Shown here one piece after another: positions 8,592-19,538 of a stretch of DNA of 64,000 nt (the first letter of the stretch is position 1; every line of letters begins with the position of its first letter). The translations under genes and the position numbers were made by a program. This DNA is from Pseudoalteromonas sp. NBT06-2. Lineage in GTDB: Bacteria > Pseudomonadota > Gammaproteobacteria > Enterobacterales > Alteromonadaceae. The notes beneath the pieces are model-generated. The model had not been told where the DNA came from and searched no databases. It was given only the letters and a program-made list of their open reading frames with translations. The stretch lies in contig NZ_NQMR01000037.1 of assembly GCF_002276045.1 (NCBI RefSeq), forward strand, positions 1 through 64,000, given 5' to 3'.

Positions 8592-11219
8592 ATGACAAAT
8601 CTTTCAAAGTACTTATCTGTATTTACCTATTTGATTTTTATATCTTTTTCATTTGAATTGTTTGCTGAAAAAAAAATGACAACATCTAAAAATAAAGAAT
8701 TAAAAAATACCTTAGAAACAATTCAAATTAGGGGCGTTCATGACAGCGTTGTCAAATCTTTAGGTGGTAAACGTATTTCGGCTTCTATTTCGGATGTGAT
8801 CAGTGCTGAAGATATTGGTAAATTTCCAGATAAAAATGTTGCCGAATCATTACAAAGAGTCACAGGTATTTCATTAACACGTGTAATGGGGGAAGGTGAG
8901 CGTATTGGTGTTAGAGGTACAACACCTGGGCAAAATAAAACTTATTTAAACAATCAAAATATAGCCTCTGCAGATTGGTGGATTTCTTCACAGCCAAATC
9001 GCGGATTCAATTTTACTATGTTACCGTCTGAATTGGTATCGACTTTAGAAGTTATAAAAACGCCACAAGCTGATCAAGATGAAGGCTCATTAGGTGGCTC
9101 AATTAATATCAAAACGCATCAGCCTTTAAGCACTGATGATGGTCAATTTATTTCAACATTACAATATCAATACAACGATTTATCCGATAAATTTGATCCT
9201 CAATTATCTACATTATATAACTGGCATAATGATGCCCATGATTTAGGTATTTTAGTCACTTTTACCCACCAAGAACGTAGTTTACGCCGTGATGGTTTGG
9301 AGTCTTGGGGTTGGCATGACGAAAACTATAATATTAACGAACAAGGTAATTTAATACCTACAGATGATAAAATAGCCGATTTAACCAATATATGGACACC
9401 AAGTGGTGGTGGCTCTGCTATTTTTAAACAACAACGCAAACGTACTAGTGCCACTATTAGCTTCGAATATCAACCTTCAGTAGAGTGGCATTTTAAAGTC
9501 GACGCGCTTTATTCTGTTTTAGATGCTGACAATACCAATCAAAATTTTTTATGGCAGCCTAATAATGTATATGCCCGAGGTGGCTATGTAAGTGATTATG
9601 AAATAGTTGACAATACATTAGCTTCGGCAACTTATTCTCAAGTTCCTTCTGAACATGCAAAACCTTTTAACACTTCAATGGAAGCTATTTGGCGTAAATC
9701 GAACATAGATACTTTAAATATCGCTTTACAATTAAGTCATCAAAATACCTTTTGGCACAACCAGTATCAAATTGGTTTTACAAAAGCGACCGGTGGTACA
9801 AGCGAAGATAATACTTCACAATGGTCCGCTAATACTGCTTTTTCGGTTGATACGCGAGATTTTAAAAATATTCAAACCGACTATGAAGTTTCGCCAACAG
9901 ATCCCTCTATGTGGTTTATATCTCAAGTAAGAAGAGATTCATTAGATTCGCAAGATCAAGAGTGGTATTTTCAAGGTGACTTTGAACGTCCTGTTGATCA
10001 TAGTGTGATCAGTGCCATTAAATTTGGTGGTAAATTACGTATGCATCAAAGAGAGTTCATTCGATATCGCTCTATTAATGGTAACTATAATAATATTAAA
10101 GATAAATTGAATTGGACTTTAGCTGATTTTTCCGCGCGGATGCCTGCGGATTATTTATCTGGGATTGGCAATGAAAATACGTTAAAAAACTATGCTTATG
10201 CAAATACAACACAGTTAAACTCAGCATATCAAAATATTAACTTTATTAGTATAGATGAAAAAGTCAGTCGATTTGATATTAAAGAAAATACCAGTGCTTT
10301 TTACAGCAAAATTAACTTGGAAGGTGAGCTTTATAACGCCAATTTAGGTTTTAGATTGGTAAACACTTACCAAGTAGCTGCGGCTTATAAAAGAACGGCT
10401 TCACCAGGAGACATGAACGATAACTTTATTTGGCAAGAAACCGATAAAAATTATAATGATTTTTTACCGAGCATTAATTTTAATTTTGATTTAACATCAG
10501 ATATACAATTACGGTTTTCTGCTGCAAGTGTAATGGCTCGCGCCCAATATCATCACTTAATGCCCTCTACTAATTACAATGTTACTCAAGCTCATGGCCA
10601 AGGTGGTAACCCCCTTCTTGAGCCATATCGCGCTAATCAATATGATGCTTCTTTTGAATGGTACTTTGAAGATGCAGGTTTATTTTCTGTAGCTATTTTT
10701 AATAAAGATGTTACTTCATTTATTGAAATTGTACGACATAAAGAAATACATGAAGGTATTTTGATGACAATTGACCGTCCTCAAAATGGAGCCGGTGGTA
10801 TGCTTAGAGGCTTAGAGCTTAGTTTTCAAAAAGAGTTTTTATATGGTTTAGGATTTATAACTAATTATACTTTAGTTGATGGTACTCGCCATGCCAGTAG
10901 CTTAAATAATTATGTTCCAGGGACGTCAAAACATACCTTTAATATTACAGGCTATTACGAGAATGAATCTTTTAGCTCTCGTTTGTCATATAATTATAGA
11001 ACTGAATTTTCGACTGGTGTCGGAGAGCAAATAACTGATAATTTTGGTCAATTAGATGCCAATATTTCTTATAGTCTCAATGAGCATTTTTCTTTAGTAT
11101 TAGAAGGCATAAATCTAAATAATGAAATAACTTATATTTATGAAAGAAATCACTATGCGCCAGTCGGTTTGTATCAAAATGGCCGTCGTTTTTATGTCGG
11201 TGTAAGGGTTAAGTATTAA
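8592..11219 (+). CDS. TonB-dependent outer-membrane receptor
   Basis: 875 residues: signal peptide (1-25), a TonB-box-like ETIQIRG near 42-48, a plug (SAEDIGKFPDKNVAESLQRV, GISLTRVMGEGERIGVRG), then a large beta-barrel ending in an aromatic residue (VGVRVKY). The plug wording is that of the carbohydrate-related TonB receptors common in Alteromonadales and Xanthomonas, but the substrate is not shown. Start ATG has GAGGCG upstream. The upstream region is shared with the divergent CadC-like regulator and contains an AT-rich AATGATAATAAT stretch that only half matches a Fur box. Confidence 0.93.
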   Translation: MTNLSKYLSVFTYLIFISFSFELFAEKKMTTSKNKELKNTLETIQIRGVHDSVVKSLGGKRISASISDVISAEDIGKFPDKNVAESLQRVTGISLTRVMGEGERIGVRGTTPGQNKTYLNNQNIASADWWISSQPNRGFNFTMLPSELVSTLEVIKTPQADQDEGSLGGSINIKTHQPLSTDDGQFISTLQYQYNDLSDKFDPQLSTLYNWHNDAHDLGILVTFTHQERSLRRDGLESWGWHDENYNINEQGNLIPTDDKIADLTNIWTPSGGGSAIFKQQRKRTSATISFEYQPSVEWHFKVDALYSVLDADNTNQNFLWQPNNVYARGGYVSDYEIVDNTLASATYSQVPSEHAKPFNTSMEAIWRKSNIDTLNIALQLSHQNTFWHNQYQIGFTKATGGTSEDNTSQWSANTAFSVDTRDFKNIQTDYEVSPTDPSMWFISQVRRDSLDSQDQEWYFQGDFERPVDHSVISAIKFGGKLRMHQREFIRYRSINGNYNNIKDKLNWTLADFSARMPADYLSGIGNENTLKNYAYANTTQLNSAYQNINFISIDEKVSRFDIKENTSAFYSKINLEGELYNANLGFRLVNTYQVAAAYKRTASPGDMNDNFIWQETDKNYNDFLPSINFNFDLTSDIQLRFSAASVMARAQYHHLMPSTNYNVTQAHGQGGNPLLEPYRANQYDASFEWYFEDAGLFSVAIFNKDVTSFIEIVRHKEIHEGILMTIDRPQNGAGGMLRGLELSFQKEFLYGLGFITNYTLVDGTRHASSLNNYVPGTSKHTFNITGYYENESFSSRLSYNYRTEFSTGVGEQITDNFGQLDANISYSLNEHFSLVLEGINLNNEITYIYERNHYAPVGLYQNGRRFYVGVRVKY

Positions 11220-11370
11220 TTAAATACAAATCATAATGCGGTTCTAATAGGTTTAAAAAATCATATTCAATCTGTTAGGCTGATTTGCATTTAATTTATA
11301 AATGCGATTATGCCCATCTCTTTTTACTTTTATTATCACTCTCATCATTTTTTAACTTTTCATCTATTTA

Positions 11371-11632
11371 TACCCAAGCCACTTCAAGATGTGAGGTTCA
11401 GGACTGCTGAGCAATTCATGATCTAGGCGCATCTTTGCATTAATGGTTACTCCCTTAAAAAAAGATGGAACAACGAGCATGATTTGCTCAGAAGTCCCTG
11501 TAAGGTTGGTTTATAAATACTTTATGCAGCGTTATTGATTTTGAAAAGGGAATAACCATGTTCTTCAATCAATGCCTTGCCTAAAGCATTTCTAATTCCA
11601 ACTGAATCCTGCATCTTGAAGTGGTTTGGGTA
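11371..11632 (-). mobile_element. Family-1 miniature inverted-repeat element, copy A
   Basis: 262 bases bounded by TACCCAAGCCACTTCAAGAT on the left and its near-perfect inverse on the right (...CTTGAAGTGGTTTGGGTA), flanked on both sides by TA. It is inverted relative to the copy at 43 kb: the internal block that reads AAGGGAGTAACCATTAATGC there is on the minus strand here. It has no coding capacity and lacks the 48-base internal module present in copies B and E. Confidence 0.9.
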
Positions 11633-11931
11633 TATATGTTTATTCTGCATTCAGTTTACTGATATAAAAAAATGATAATAAAAAATAAGTTTAATGTGTA
11701 TAAAATCTATAAATTCAGTACTTTAGTGCTATGTACTGCACTATCACCAATATGTAGTATATATTTTTTATCAATAAGTTAGTTATTTTCTTTTTTTAAT
11801 TATCAGTTGCTTAATATTTACGAGAGAGCCTAACTTAAATGTAATTAACTCATATGCAATCAAAAATAGCGTCGTTGATTGTGGTTTGCTATACGGGATA
11901 GTAAATCATTTCTAATAGGAAATTTGATAAT
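11633..11931. other. AT-rich upstream region of the chemoreceptor
   Basis: About 300 bases without an open frame of note between a miniature element and the Aer-like gene. It presumably carries that gene's promoter; I cannot place one with confidence. Confidence 0.4.
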
Positions 11932-13467
11932 ATGGCTATGTCATCACAACAGGAAGTAACATTTTTAGAAAGTGAACAGCTTATTTCGGTTACGGATGTA
12001 AGCGGTATTATTACATATGTGAATGATCATTTTTGTAAAGTATCAGGGTATTTAAGAGAAGAACTGATAGGGCAGCATCACAATATTGTACGTCACCCAG
12101 ATATGCCAAAGGCAGCATTTGCTGATTTATGGAGCAAACTAAAACGCGACGACTCTTGGCGTGGTATGGTTAAAAATAGATGTAAAAATGGTGCTTATTA
12201 CTGGGTTGATGCTTATGTTACCCCTGTTTACGAAGCAAATCGAGTTATCGGTTACCAATCTGTTAGAAATAAACCGACTCAAAAGCATATTAGCTTAGCC
12301 ACAAACCTATATGATAAATTAAACAATGATAAATCATCAGGTTTTTCATTAACGACAAAACATAGAGTCGCTATTTCAGCTGTTCTTACTGTACTCTTTG
12401 GTTTTTTTATATTTTCACTTTCGCAAAGTTTTATTACGACAGCTTTATTTTTTGTTTTTACAGCATGTATTTTTGCATTATTCGCCAATTTATCTTTACC
12501 TTTAAGTACTTTTACAAAACAAGTATCAAAAGAGTTTGATAGTCCATCTAGGTTGGTTTTTTCAGGCAAAGGTCTAACGGGTTTACTTGATTATCCAAGA
12601 CATTTATTACAAGCAAAAATAACCACTATTTTAGGGCGTTCACAAGATCAAAGTGATCAACTTAAAGGGATTGCAGACGAATTAATAATCAATTCTTCAA
12701 CGGCGCTAAATGGCCTTCAAGACGAGAATTCACACTTAGATCAATTGGCTACAGCCATCAAGCAAATGAGTGCTACCATAGAAGAAGTGAGTAAAAATAC
12801 AACAATGGCATTTGAAAATGTAAACGATGTTCAAAACCGATGCAATACGGCAATTAGCGTGATTGAAAATACACACCAAAGTGCGACTTCCTTGGCTCAA
12901 GAAGTAGGAGAAGCGGCAGGCAAAGCGGACTCTTTAGTAACAGATGTAACCCAAATATCAAGTATTATGACTGAAATACAAGGTATTGCAGATCAAACAA
13001 ATTTATTAGCACTAAACGCGGCCATTGAAGCTGCTCGTGCTGGTGAACAAGGTCGAGGTTTTGCTGTTGTAGCTGATGAAGTAAGATCTTTAGCGAGTCG
13101 TACTCAAGAGGCAACTCAACAAATCCAAGACTCTGTTGTTGGTTTACAAACAACGTTATCTCAATGGCAGCAATTAATGTTGGCAAGCCAAAATAAAGCG
13201 AAGCAATCTCAAGCGCAATCAACAAATGCTAATGAAGAAATGCAAGGTGTGATAAAGGTTATGAATAATCTTAACGACTTAACATCTCAAATAGCGACAG
13301 CAGCTGAAGAGCAAAGCGTGGTTGCTGAACAAATAAATCGGAGTGTGCATGTGATCAGAGATATTTCTTATCAAAATACTGAAATCGTATCTCAAGTTAA
13401 TATATTAGGTGAACAAGTTACTTGTAGTGTGAGTGAATTACATAACCTATCGACAACATTTCGGTAA
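11932..13467 (+). CDS. Aer-like PAS-domain methyl-accepting chemotaxis protein
   Basis: 511 residues. An N-terminal PAS domain (about 15-115) has the Aer-type wording [32 protein letters not shown] and [15 protein letters not shown]; Aer proteins hold FAD there and sense redox/oxygen for energy taxis. Two close hydrophobic segments (about 145-190) form a membrane hairpin without a periplasmic domain. The C-terminal signalling domain contains the hairpin tip [20 protein letters not shown] and [15 protein letters not shown], where CheA/CheW bind. Stand-alone gene; no other chemotaxis gene nearby. Confidence 0.93.
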   Translation: MAMSSQQEVTFLESEQLISVTDVSGIITYVNDHFCKVSGYLREELIGQHHNIVRHPDMPKAAFADLWSKLKRDDSWRGMVKNRCKNGAYYWVDAYVTPVYEANRVIGYQSVRNKPTQKHISLATNLYDKLNNDKSSGFSLTTKHRVAISAVLTVLFGFFIFSLSQSFITTALFFVFTACIFALFANLSLPLSTFTKQVSKEFDSPSRLVFSGKGLTGLLDYPRHLLQAKITTILGRSQDQSDQLKGIADELIINSSTALNGLQDENSHLDQLATAIKQMSATIEEVSKNTTMAFENVNDVQNRCNTAISVIENTHQSATSLAQEVGEAAGKADSLVTDVTQISSIMTEIQGIADQTNLLALNAAIEAARAGEQGRGFAVVADEVRSLASRTQEATQQIQDSVVGLQTTLSQWQQLMLASQNKAKQSQAQSTNANEEMQGVIKVMNNLNDLTSQIATAAEEQSVVAEQINRSVHVIRDISYQNTEIVSQVNILGEQVTCSVSELHNLSTTFR

Positions 13468-13546
13468 ATAGATATGATTTATTATTTTAGCCATTTATAT
13501 AAAAAGCAGTTAGGTTATGAGCGTTATATTTGTGCTTTATAAAGTA

Positions 13547-13853
13547 TACCCAAACCACTCAAGATGCAGGATTCAGTTGGAATTAGAAGCACTTTAGGCA
13601 AGGCATTGATTGCAGAGAATGGTTATTCCTTTTCAAGATCAATAATGCAGCTAAAGCGCTTCTAAACCAAACCATAGGGGAGTTCTGAGCAAATTATGTT
13701 CGTTGTTGCCTGCATGGATGTAGGTACTAGAGCAATGCAGGAGCATATTGCCGGTCCATCATATTTTAAGGGAGTAACCATTAATACAAAGATGCGCCTA
13801 GAACATGATTTTATCAGCAGTCTTGAAACTCGCATATTGAAGTGGCTTGGGTA
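13547..13853 (+). mobile_element. Family-1 miniature element, copy B (with 48-base module)
   Basis: 307 bases, TACCCAAACCACTCAAGATG at left and ATATTGAAGTGGCTTGGGTA at right, flanked by TA. It contains the internal module at about 13709-13756 (CCTGCATGGATGTAGGTACT ... ATGCAGG). A short open frame over its right half (13696-13923) is repeated in copy E and starts and ends in element sequence, so it is not called a gene. It lies after the chemoreceptor gene. Confidence 0.9.
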
Positions 13854-13990
13854 TATCAACAAAGCTAATCAGCTGCTTTTAAACTATTGTTGTTATAAGA
13901 CTAAAGTGAAGATGTCTTGTTGATGAAAGTACCTTTTAGGGTAAATAATGAATATTTGCATTTATTTACCATATCAGAGCCTTACGCCCT

Positions 13991-14443
13991 GATTTGTCAA
14001 AAATCATTTCAGAAAAATGCGTTGTATCGGGTAGAAAATGGTGAGATTTAAACTTACCAGATGTAGCAATGCAGTAATTAAAAAATATTAAAGGTTGGAT
14101 TAAACACGGTCATACTTTGGCACAAGATAGGGGTTTAGCTAATAAAATTCGCCCTAGTTATCGTGCCTTGTTTCATGGTCCTCCAGAAACAGATAAAACC
14201 ATGACAGCTTGTTTGTTAGGAGAATCAACTGGATCAGATTTTTACCAAGTTAATTTGTCTTTGATCATTTTTAAGTATGTTGGTGAGACGGAGAACAATG
14301 TCGAAAAAGTCTTTTCAATGGCAGAGCATAAATCGTGGATTTTATTTTTTGATGAAGCCGATGCGTTGTTTGGTAAACGTGCCCAAACCAAGAGTGAAAA
14401 TGATCAATTTTCTAATCAAAACGTTGCCTATCCAATGTACTGA
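13991..14443 (+). pseudogene. Truncated AAA-family ATPase
   Basis: One frame reads ISEKCVVSGRKW-stop-DLNLPDVAMQ-stop-LKNIKGWIKHGHTLAQDRGL, then FHGPPETDKTMTACLLGE and WILFFDEADALFGKRAQTKS. These are the pre-Walker region, a damaged Walker A (GPPGTGKT expected; Gly to Glu and Gly to Asp) and an intact Walker B of AAA+ ATPases of the kind with an N-terminal domain and FDEADALFGKR. Stops at 14042-14044 and 14075-14077, loss of the Walker A glycines, and an abrupt end soon after Walker B (the second half of the ATPase is missing) mark it as dead. Confidence 0.8.
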
Positions 14444-14845
14444 TCTTTGATGCAACTTCTGATTTATTGGTTTTATATTTTATCATCCACTAAGTGAGGG
14501 TAATATGTTGGCACATATACCCATGCTACTTTATGAATAGATTTTTTTCATAGTGATATCACTTAAAAAGAGATTGACGCTCAAAGAATAATAAATGTGA
14601 ATAATACTTATCCATATGCTTTCTCCTAGATTTAACTAGTAAAAGTATAGGTGGTGTACTTCTATTTTGAGTGTGGGCCTTTTCAAATCAAAGAGAAATT
14701 TATGCCTGATGTCTATTTTTAATTTTCTAAATGGATAGCCCTTTATTATATACAGTATAGCAACAATTTAAGGGACATAGCCATTTTAAAAACTTTTCAT
14801 GATTTTGCCCTAGGCATTCATAACGCGGCTAATAGCGTTGTACAA
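14444..14845. other. Intergenic stretch, nothing recognised
   Basis: About 400 AT-rich bases between the ATPase remnant and the end of sodC. No frame, repeat family or hairpin with a T-run was recognised on either strand. Confidence 0.5.
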
Positions 14846-15367
14846 TTAATGTATGGTACCGCAGGTGATTCTCGCCCCACCGCCACCCAGAGGAGTTGGA
14901 GAATCTGAGTGATTATCACCACCTTCATGTAGCATTAAAGCGCGCCCCGGTAAATCGATCACCTTAAGGCGAGGAGCAAGTACAAATTGCCTGATTGAGC
15001 CTGATTTATCTGCATATACTGGTGGAAGGTCACCCAGATGGCCATCACCCCAAGGCATACCGTGTTTATTTGATTTTAATGGATCGTAATGACCGCCTGC
15101 CGCTAAACCAGGAATGATGTTACCTTTTTTTCGTTTAGCTTCGCAGCTGGCATACTGGTGCAGATGAAAACCATGCATACCTGGACTAACCCCATCTGAT
15201 GAAATACTAAACACGAGCCCGTAAGGCGACTCTGATACAACAATATCACCTAATTGCTGGCCAATCCCTTGTTTATTAACAGCATGAATTTTAGTTGTAA
15301 CACGCTTAGTATTAGCCGTGGCCGTACTGACTAATAAGGTGAATAAAATTACAAGAATATATTTCAT
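14846..15367 (-). CDS. sodC: Periplasmic Cu,Zn superoxide dismutase
   Basis: 173 residues with an N-terminal signal peptide (1-18, ending ATA). Motifs: HGFHLHQ (copper ligands), AAGGHYDP and HGMPWGDGHLGDLP (zinc/bridging region), LMLHEGGDNHSD (last copper His and active-site loop), and two Cys (SCEAKRK and ITCGTIH) for the conserved disulfide. It converts superoxide to peroxide and oxygen in the periplasm. Length is normal for the bacterial family. Single-gene unit; the neighbours on both sides are broken genes. Confidence 0.96.
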   Translation of the reverse strand: MKYILVILFTLLVSTATANTKRVTTKIHAVNKQGIGQQLGDIVVSESPYGLVFSISSDGVSPGMHGFHLHQYASCEAKRKKGNIIPGLAAGGHYDPLKSNKHGMPWGDGHLGDLPPVYADKSGSIRQFVLAPRLKVIDLPGRALMLHEGGDNHSDSPTPLGGGGARITCGTIH

Positions 15368-15503
15368 ATTAACGTCTCTCGTTTATTGTGTGTTTTCGTT
15401 TATATCATGCACTGGTCGGCATCACAGTTGATGTTATCAACGTTTTTATTAGCCGGTTGTTGCCAGGGCAATCGCATTAAAATATTTGTAGCACTTTAAG
15501 TAA

Positions 15504-16124
15504 GTAGTCATTATCCCAACCTGCCATTTGCCGCTTAATTTTGATTTAGCTTTATATGGTAATCAGTTGCTCAATGAGCAAAGTAAAACGCGCTTATTTA
15601 ATCCCGAAAATTCATACAGCTGGCGTGTTGGCAAGGTACCCGTTACTAAAGAAAAAAATATAAACGTTCATATGTATGATGGTCAGTTTGATGGTTATAG
15701 CTCGATGATGACACGTTTTATAGGTGATAAGCATAGTATTATCATCTTAAGTAATGTGGGAATAAGCTATTTCTTAAAGCAACAACTTACTTTTGATATT
15801 GCTGATGTATTGTACAATGAACCACTCAAAAGCCGTGAAAATGATGTATCTCTGATTTTAATAAATAGCCTGATATCAGGAACTTTTGAGCAGACCCTGG
15901 CTGGTTTAGAAGCTAAGAAAGGTGAGTATAGTTTTAATGAGACAAGTTTATCTGTGCTGGCTTATCAAGTACTTTGGAGCGGCATTGGCAATGAATCTCT
16001 TCAATTATTTTCTTTTATTAGCAATACCTTTGGTGATTCCTTGAAAGCGAAAAGTAATCTTCAACTCGCATGTAATCACCGTATAACGAATGATTCATTA
16101 AATAAACAACACTTTTGTAAATAA
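15504..16124 (+). pseudogene. C-terminal fragment of a class C beta-lactamase-like serine hydrolase
   Basis: The open frame begins right after a stop at 15501-15503 and has no credible start (its first possible initiator is TTG without a ribosome site). It reads FDLALYGNQLLNEQSKTRLF, YSWRVGKVPV, FDGYSSMMTRFIGDKHSIII and LSNVGISY, the C-terminal pattern of the beta-lactamase/esterase family (D-x-A-L-Y-x-x-x-L, then G-x-x-S...R...LSN). The N-terminal about 250 residues with SxxK and YxN are missing, so it is not catalytic. Confidence 0.7.
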
Positions 16125-16193
16125 CCTTAATCAATATCTCTATTAATCTCAGAGCTTAACTGACACCGAGGTTAATAGAGGCTTAAGTTGATT

Positions 16194-19100
16194 TTAAAGT
16201 AGCTTCTTAGGAAGTTTTATCTTACTAAAAAAACTTGGTTCAAATGGATTATTCTCCCCTTCCACTAATAAGGATAATGTTACTTGAGATTGGTCTTCAA
16301 TAATTTTTATTTGGGTATTTTCATTATCCGCTTGATAAAACTTGTAAACTAAACGCAGCCATGCCCAATCACTTTGATATTCTTTCGTCACTTTATTATT
16401 TTGTGTATCAGTAAAAATGGTTAAAAGTGGATTTTTAGCGGTAAAATCAGGCCAAATGTAATTTTCCCAAAGCTTTGGGCCATGCTCATAATTAAATAAA
16501 GTTCTTTGTGAGAATAGCTCAAAGTTTAATAAACTAGATGACATTGAGCTGGTCTTTAACTGAAAGGCGATAGCTGCTTGGTTGCCATTTTCTTGGTAAA
16601 GTGTATGTTGAATGACCTTTAGGTCGCTAAATTTTTCATTTATATTCGAAGAAATATTTAACTGACTATCGAGTGTAAAGCCATTTAAAGTTAAACCACT
16701 TTCTGTTTGAGTAAATTTATTTAAAATTAGATTATTAAACTCATCAAATGCGCCTTCAGGTTTAAAGTATTTATTAAACAGTTTAAAACTTACATTACTT
16801 TGACTACTTAAATTAAATGGGAACTTATTAGCAAACTGTAAGCTAAATGGACCTTTAATTTTCGTTTGCCAAATTTGATTAACGTGCCCAGCAACAGATG
16901 TATTTACTTCTTGGTTTATAGTGTTAATTATGTCAGAAATATGTAAATTAATTTTAGGAACAGATAACTGCATTTGTGCTAATCGATATAAGCTTTGATC
17001 TTTATTATTTGAAGTCAGTTGATTAAATAAATAAGAACCGATATCTTTATTATCTTGAATATCTTTATACCAAGAAGCAACTTCAGTGATGTTATCGTGT
17101 AAATGGACTAACTCACTTAATCCTTTATCATCTTTTTTGACAAATCTATGGTAAACAGCAAACTCAGTTTTTATATTGTTTGCCATAATAGTTTGTTCAT
17201 TAGTAGGAGCTAATAATACTGTAACGGCTTCTTTTTCGGATTTATCTTCTTTTTTAGTAAAAATTTGAGGGGAAGTGTAATAGCTTAAGGTTTCATATAA
17301 GCGATTTTGCGGTGCATTCGTTTTAGATGACATTAAAGATAATGCATGTATTAAGTTTTCATTTGAAATTGGTTTGAGTGTAATCTTATCCATAAAACCC
17401 ACCCAGTATCGCACATACTCTCTTTGGTAATATCTTTGTAAACTTTTAGCGATATTATCAATTTCAAAATCATTTAATGAATGGCCCAACAATGATTTGT
17501 TATTATCAATAACACTTTTCATTAAGTCAGAGTTGGCAGATAAATTCATGCCAGCAAAGCCTAGAGGAGTAAAAATAACCGGCACAAATTGATTGGGTGC
17601 ATTATTTTTAAACTCATACAAACTAGAGAAGTTATTGCCCAGCTCACTGCTAATATCTACCATAGATGAAAACTCAGATAAATCATTTATATATTCAAAC
17701 AATACTTTAGTAGTATTTATTTTATTGATACTGGCTTTAGATTGACTGATCAGTGCTCGGTTCAAGTTAACTTTAGGTACGCCAAGTTCGTGTAAATCAT
17801 CCATTAAAACTATCAAGTTTTTTAAAGAATTTTCTTCTGAGTGTCCTTCTTTAATAAAGGATTGAGTATAATAATACTTTAAATGCTCCCATGATTTCTT
17901 ATCATGAAGTTGTAGTTCTTCATTTAAGTTTAATAATTTCGCTGTTTTTAGGCTGTCGCCTAATGTTTCATAGACAAACAGTTCATCCTCTAAATAATGT
18001 ATTAAAGAAGGGAGTAAAATGTCTTTAAGTTCATTGTGATAAGCGTCTTTCACCGACTGTGATAGCTGCGGATTTGGGATCAGATCAGAAATATAAAAAG
18101 GAGTAGGCTTATTGTATGCTAAGTAGATATTGCGGATCATCTGTAAGTTATTTACATTTATAGCCAGTTCTTCAATATCGTATGGCGACTTTCTAACGAC
18201 ATTTTTATATCGTTTTAGCTGTTGTATTGCTTTTTCATTTAATGGTTGGTAATAATCAAAGTTGACTTTTAAAAGTGCTATGGCTGATATAATGATAGCT
18301 AAAATAGTGAAGCTATAACTGATTTGAAAACCCCAAAAAAGACGCTTACTATTAATATTAATGCTTGCTAAGCCTGCTTCAGGGCGGATCAACTTATCAA
18401 ATAAGTGGTTGATAAAAATACTATGTGGTAATTTTATATTATCACTTTGCAGCATTTCATTAAAACCTAGCTGATAGGCGACTTGTTTGGTTAATGGATC
18501 TGTTGCTTGAGACACTTGTTGTGTATTGGTAAAAAAGAAGCCTCTAAACTCATAGCTTTTAGCATTACTTTTTACTACAAAAAGTTGTTCTAAAAAATAG
18601 CCAATATCAGGTTGGATTTGCTTCAACTGCACCGGCGCAGCTACAACGGAACGTCTAAACTGCTCACTTAGTTGGCTATCTAATGCTGTTAAAACCGTTT
18701 GCCCCATTCGTTTACAAATACTGTCATAGGCTTTTTCAAACCAGTTCACAGAGAACTTACCTAAATTAGCATTTTTTACATTTAATGCGCCAAAACTACC
18801 ATTTAGTTGCTCTTCATCTAAAGATGCAAAAAATTGACAAAAATCGGACAAACCGGCCATTTGATTAAATAAAACATAAATAGGTAGTTTTTGACCACAT
18901 AAGCTTTGTGTTTCATCAATAACTAAGCGTAAATCACTGGTGATTTGTTGTGCGTTATTTTTATTGTTACTGATTAAATTGTCTACTGATTGGCTTACCA
19001 TAATGCCATTTAAGGTTTGACGAGATCGAAATTTTTTTGTTTGTTTTAATAGCAGCTTTAGGCAATTTAATGAACGTCTGTCTTGATCTGATATTTCAAC

Positions 19101-19538
19101 AGTTAATACTACAGCATCATTTTTCAACCAAATTTTAATGGGTAATTGTTTACTAATGGCTACGTTTGTATTATTCCTAAAGCCCATTTGTGTTAAAACG
19201 GCATCATCACTTTTGAGGTTATTTGTGACAAATAAATACCAAGGTAAATGGTATTTTCTTTTGTTCATTCCTCTGTCTTTAAGCCCTGTCATAAATAGCG
19301 AAAACATGGTTTTAACTAGTTTTCCGTCTTGCTTTTCTAAATTTTTCTGCTGCTTTATAGTGGTGCTATCACGGTTTAAAAACCATAAAATACTGCCCGA
19401 GATTAAAATTAAAATAGCTGTTGAAGCGAATATCCAACCAAGGTTAGAAGTAAACCACCAAGCCAGAGACACCCCTGTGAATAAAGAAAGTAAAATACCA
19501 CCGATAAGGTGTTTTTTTGTAAGCGTAAAAGTCATCAT
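16194..19538 (-). CDS. tssM: Type VI secretion membrane-complex protein TssM (IcmF-like) with degenerate ATPase site
   Basis: 1114 residues, last gene of the T6SS operon. Two N-terminal membrane helices (about 10-55), a cytoplasmic domain, a third membrane segment (about 405-425, SYSFTILAIIISAIALL), then a large periplasmic part as in TssM. TssM spans both membranes' space and joins TssL and TssJ. Where most TssM proteins carry Walker A (LPWYLxIGxPGxGKT), this one reads LPWYLFVTNNLKSDDAVL, and the expected DTAGRY-like Walker B reads LTVEISDQD, so nucleotide binding is unlikely. The start overlaps the tssL stop by 4 bases. Confidence 0.93.
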   Translation of the reverse strand: MMTFTLTKKHLIGGILLSLFTGVSLAWWFTSNLGWIFASTAILILISGSILWFLNRDSTTIKQQKNLEKQDGKLVKTMFSLFMTGLKDRGMNKRKYHLPWYLFVTNNLKSDDAVLTQMGFRNNTNVAISKQLPIKIWLKNDAVVLTVEISDQDRRSLNCLKLLLKQTKKFRSRQTLNGIMVSQSVDNLISNNKNNAQQITSDLRLVIDETQSLCGQKLPIYVLFNQMAGLSDFCQFFASLDEEQLNGSFGALNVKNANLGKFSVNWFEKAYDSICKRMGQTVLTALDSQLSEQFRRSVVAAPVQLKQIQPDIGYFLEQLFVVKSNAKSYEFRGFFFTNTQQVSQATDPLTKQVAYQLGFNEMLQSDNIKLPHSIFINHLFDKLIRPEAGLASININSKRLFWGFQISYSFTILAIIISAIALLKVNFDYYQPLNEKAIQQLKRYKNVVRKSPYDIEELAINVNNLQMIRNIYLAYNKPTPFYISDLIPNPQLSQSVKDAYHNELKDILLPSLIHYLEDELFVYETLGDSLKTAKLLNLNEELQLHDKKSWEHLKYYYTQSFIKEGHSEENSLKNLIVLMDDLHELGVPKVNLNRALISQSKASINKINTTKVLFEYINDLSEFSSMVDISSELGNNFSSLYEFKNNAPNQFVPVIFTPLGFAGMNLSANSDLMKSVIDNNKSLLGHSLNDFEIDNIAKSLQRYYQREYVRYWVGFMDKITLKPISNENLIHALSLMSSKTNAPQNRLYETLSYYTSPQIFTKKEDKSEKEAVTVLLAPTNEQTIMANNIKTEFAVYHRFVKKDDKGLSELVHLHDNITEVASWYKDIQDNKDIGSYLFNQLTSNNKDQSLYRLAQMQLSVPKINLHISDIINTINQEVNTSVAGHVNQIWQTKIKGPFSLQFANKFPFNLSSQSNVSFKLFNKYFKPEGAFDEFNNLILNKFTQTESGLTLNGFTLDSQLNISSNINEKFSDLKVIQHTLYQENGNQAAIAFQLKTSSMSSSLLNFELFSQRTLFNYEHGPKLWENYIWPDFTAKNPLLTIFTDTQNNKVTKEYQSDWAWLRLVYKFYQADNENTQIKIIEDQSQVTLSLLVEGENNPFEPSFFSKIKLPKKLL

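Noticed and set aside
13696-13923. 75-codon plus frame starting MFVVACMDVGTRAMQEH, repeated at 43246-43479
   Set aside because: Lies across the right half and border of family-1 miniature elements; the repetition reflects the element, not a gene family. Its end differs in each copy because it runs into flanking DNA.
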